Below are positions 61,399 through 63,963 of a DNA stretch of 63,963 nt, one piece after another. The notes below the pieces were generated by a model, which had not been told where the DNA came from, searched no databases, and saw only the letters and a program-made list of their open reading frames with translations. Position 1 is the stretch's first letter, and the number at the start of each line of letters is the position of its first letter. This DNA comes from a virus. The stretch is from IMG/VR virus record IMGVR_UViG_3300044940_000357, positions 1-63,963 of that record, one strand, 5' to 3'. A program made the position numbers and the translations under genes.

Positions 61399-61674
61399 AT
61401 GATTACATGGAAAGAATATGTTGAACAATACCAACCTATTAAAAACCATCTTGTAACCGATGCGCCTTTTGATGGTTATATGTATGAAACTTTTGGTGAA
61501 GAAGTTGAATATGTTTTATCTTTAAGAAATACTCGTAATGTATGGGCTATTATAGAAGATGATGGTTACAAATATGTTATTCCAGGATATTATTATATTG
61601 CTCCGTTGGGATATATAATAACTGAAAAACCTTGGGAAAATAACCGTGTAGAAGTAACACTAAATCCTTTATAA
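61399..61674 (+). CDS. protein of unknown function
   Basis: 91 residues (MITWKEYVEQYQPIKNH), beta-rich with VWAIIEDDGYKYVIPGYYYI. Not recognised. Confidence 0.6.
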   Translation: MITWKEYVEQYQPIKNHLVTDAPFDGYMYETFGEEVEYVLSLRNTRNVWAIIEDDGYKYVIPGYYYIAPLGYIITEKPWENNRVEVTLNPL

Positions 61675-61748
61675 TACTTACGGGACGTCGTGGTTTAGAA
61701 AAAGTTTACCATTGATTAATTTGAAATTATTAATTTAAGTATAAAACT

Positions 61749-62336
61749 ATGACCCCTATTGAAACAAAAGAAATTGATAATTATCGCATTGAAATCTTTC
61801 AAGATGAGTATTGCGAAAGTCCTCGTGATTCAATAGATAATTTGGGAACGATGATATGTTTTCACAATCGTTATAATTTAGGAGATTCCCATCATTATAA
61901 TGAAAATGATTATTCAAATTGGGATGAACTTAAAAAAGCCATTATAAAAAATGAAGATGTGCTTCATATTTTGCCGCTTTATTTATACGATCACTCAGGA
62001 ATTACAATTGATATTACTCCTTTCAGTTGTCGTTGGGATAGTGGACAAGTTGGTTTTATTTACGTAACAAAAAATAAAGTACGTGAATATTATAATGTTA
62101 AACGCATAACTAAAAGATTTTCTGAACAAGTATTAGAAATATTAAAAAACGAAGTAAAAACTTATGATCGATATTTAACAGGTGATGTTTACGGTTATAA
62201 AATTTATCTCTTAAAAAAATGTGAACTTGATCACACACATAAAGAAGAAATTGATAGCAGCTGGGGATATTATGGAAAAGATGCGTGTATGAGAGAAGCA
62301 GAATTTTCTCTAAAGTATTACAACAAAACATTATAA
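61749..62336 (+). CDS. protein of unknown function, phage accessory type
   Basis: 195 residues. RIEIFQDEYCESPRDSIDNL followed by MICFHNRYNLGD, then YLYDHSGITI, GQVGFIYVTK, and YDRYLTGDVYGYKI. This series of blocks occurs in accessory proteins of many phages and plasmids, function unknown. I know no reaction for it. Confidence 0.62.
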   Translation: MTPIETKEIDNYRIEIFQDEYCESPRDSIDNLGTMICFHNRYNLGDSHHYNENDYSNWDELKKAIIKNEDVLHILPLYLYDHSGITIDITPFSCRWDSGQVGFIYVTKNKVREYYNVKRITKRFSEQVLEILKNEVKTYDRYLTGDVYGYKIYLLKKCELDHTHKEEIDSSWGYYGKDACMREAEFSLKYYNKTL

Positions 62337-62375
62337 AATAAAATTAATTATATTGTATATTGATTTAACATTTAA

Positions 62376-62972
<597 letters not shown>

Positions 62973-63178
62973 GAAATGAAAGAAATAAAAAATTATTAGT
63001 AGACTTAAAAAAACTATTAATAAAACATTTTCCACACTTAAAAGGATATGAAATGTGAGATTATTTTAATCGTTATGATATCGAAAATCAAAACATATTA
63101 TGGTGGAAGATATGTATGATTTACTAAATCATGTTGTAGAGGATGTTTTTTAAAAAGTAACTTTAATAAATAAATTTT

Positions 63179-63454
63179 ATGAACCAGACAATTTTTAATT
63201 TAGCAAAGGAAACGATAAGAAATACTACACTTGAACTCTTATCTCCCGATGATCCTGCAAATGATAAAGTAAGAGAAGCTATAATATTTTTATTAAATTG
63301 TATTGAAGAAAGCTATTGTTTAGTACAATGGCCAGAATCACAAGATTATATGGGCGAAGAATGGTTTCGTGAAGAAGCTATTTTAGTGACAGATAAAGAC
63401 GATGTTTTTGGTGGCTCAGCATATATGATACCAACTAAAAGAATTATACAATAA
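63179..63454 (+). CDS. small acidic protein
   Basis: 91 residues (MNQTIFNLAKETIRNTT), with a C-terminal WPESQDYMGEEWF region. The 206 bases before it hold no convincing gene, only short interrupted frames. Not recognised. Confidence 0.58.
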   Translation: MNQTIFNLAKETIRNTTLELLSPDDPANDKVREAIIFLLNCIEESYCLVQWPESQDYMGEEWFREEAILVTDKDDVFGGSAYMIPTKRIIQ

Positions 63455-63512
63455 TAAAATCATTTAACTTTTTTATAAATTTAATAATCAGTGTATTTAA
63501 AAATTAAAGATT

Positions 63513-63695
63513 ATGAATAACCGATTTAAAGCAGATTTTTATTTCTTTTCAGGAATAATATACTTTTTACTTTTTGCTTATTACATTGAAAAAGATAAAG
63601 ATATCGTAACTTGGATTTTTCTTATGATTTCTCAAATATGTTTTTTAATTACTTTAAGGCATTGGATAAAACTTGATCAAGAAAACAAAAAATAA
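63513..63695 (+). CDS. small membrane protein
   Basis: 60 residues with two hydrophobic segments (FSGIIYFLLFAYYI, WIFLMISQICFLITL). Likely inner membrane. Role unknown. Confidence 0.58.
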   Translation: MNNRFKADFYFFSGIIYFLLFAYYIEKDKDIVTWIFLMISQICFLITLRHWIKLDQENKK

Positions 63696-63764
63696 GCATC
63701 ACGATTGATAAAACTCATTAAAGAATCACGGTAATACAATACCATTTAAAAATATTATAATGTT

Positions 63765-63963
63765 ATGTTAGAGTTAAAAAGAATTAAAAAAAACGTTTAT
63801 AATGTTAATCACAATACAGCTTTATTAGGTAATATAGTTTTTCAAGACAATGTGTACTTATTTAATGTTAATCAAGATGTATATTATAACGAATATACTC
63901 TAAGACTTATTGCCGATCTGCTAAAAGATAAAAATTCTATTTACTTAGACTCATCGTATATTG
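63765..63963 (+). CDS. partial gene at the right edge
   Basis: Open from ATG at 63765 to the end of the window, starting MLELKRIKKNVYNVNHNTAL. At least 66 codons; the stop is outside. Not recognised. Confidence 0.5.
   Translation, partial: MLELKRIKKNVYNVNHNTALLGNIVFQDNVYLFNVNQDVYYNEYTLRLIADLLKDKNSIYLDSSYI

Noticed and set aside
62973-63178. Gene between the exonuclease and the 63179 gene
   Set aside because: Only a 31-residue frame without ATG (ends HLKGYEM) and tiny frames of 7 and 17 codons; perhaps a remnant.

Overview
The window is one piece of a large, AT-rich double-stranded DNA phage genome. Two opposed gene blocks meet at about 17.3-17.75 kb. The leftward block (39-17266) holds late genes: terminase large subunit, portal, a tail-fibre and surface-protein cassette, a GroES-like protein, a PD-(D/E)XK nuclease and, nearest the divergence, a RepL-type replication initiator. 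The rightward block (17750 to the right edge) holds early and replication genes: family B DNA polymerase with proofreading, DnaB-like and SF2 helicases, a BT4734/VirE_N-type primase-like protein, a RecA-fold ATPase, SSB, RusA-like, FEN-like and endonuclease VII-like nucleases, uracil-DNA glycosylase, dUTPase and ThyX. The opposed blocks, the DUF5977-type surface protein, RepL and the UDG/dUTPase/ThyX set suggest a Bacteroidota podovirus, most likely crAss-like. The major capsid gene is outside the window, so this placement is inferred.

Layout. 39-8072: tail and surface genes, minus strand. 8072-12647: portal and TerL. 12640-17266: small late genes and RepL. 17267-17749: non-coding divergence with tandem 11-bp repeats and two identical 16-bp inverted repeats; candidate origin or operator. 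17750-25100: a segment richer in G+C in which both genes and spacers are packed with consecutive inverted repeats that fold in the plus-sense RNA. 25829-26700: a tRNA and several tRNA-shaped elements. 25135-42465: many small early genes of mostly unknown function, including a second AAA+/VWA pair, small membrane or exported proteins and a muramidase. 42450-56145: replication, repair and nucleotide genes. 56263 to the end: ThyX and small accessory genes, including an intact DEDD exonuclease and a paralogue lacking its catalytic residues.

The most unusual content is the hairpin-saturated segment. Stems of 7 to 18 bp follow one another through open reading frames, across stop and start codons, and through about 2 kb of spacer. 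G-U pairs occur in the plus sense, some loops are UUCG or GAAA, and a loop motif AAUUGAAGA recurs in at least seven hairpins, two of which contain start codons. The segment encodes an AAA+ ATPase and VWA protein whose paralogues lie at 34041-36567 in ordinary AT-rich sequence without this folding. It also encodes a DUF1874/AcrIII-1-like protein with Tyr in place of the ring-nuclease catalytic His. All structures were found by eye; none was computed.
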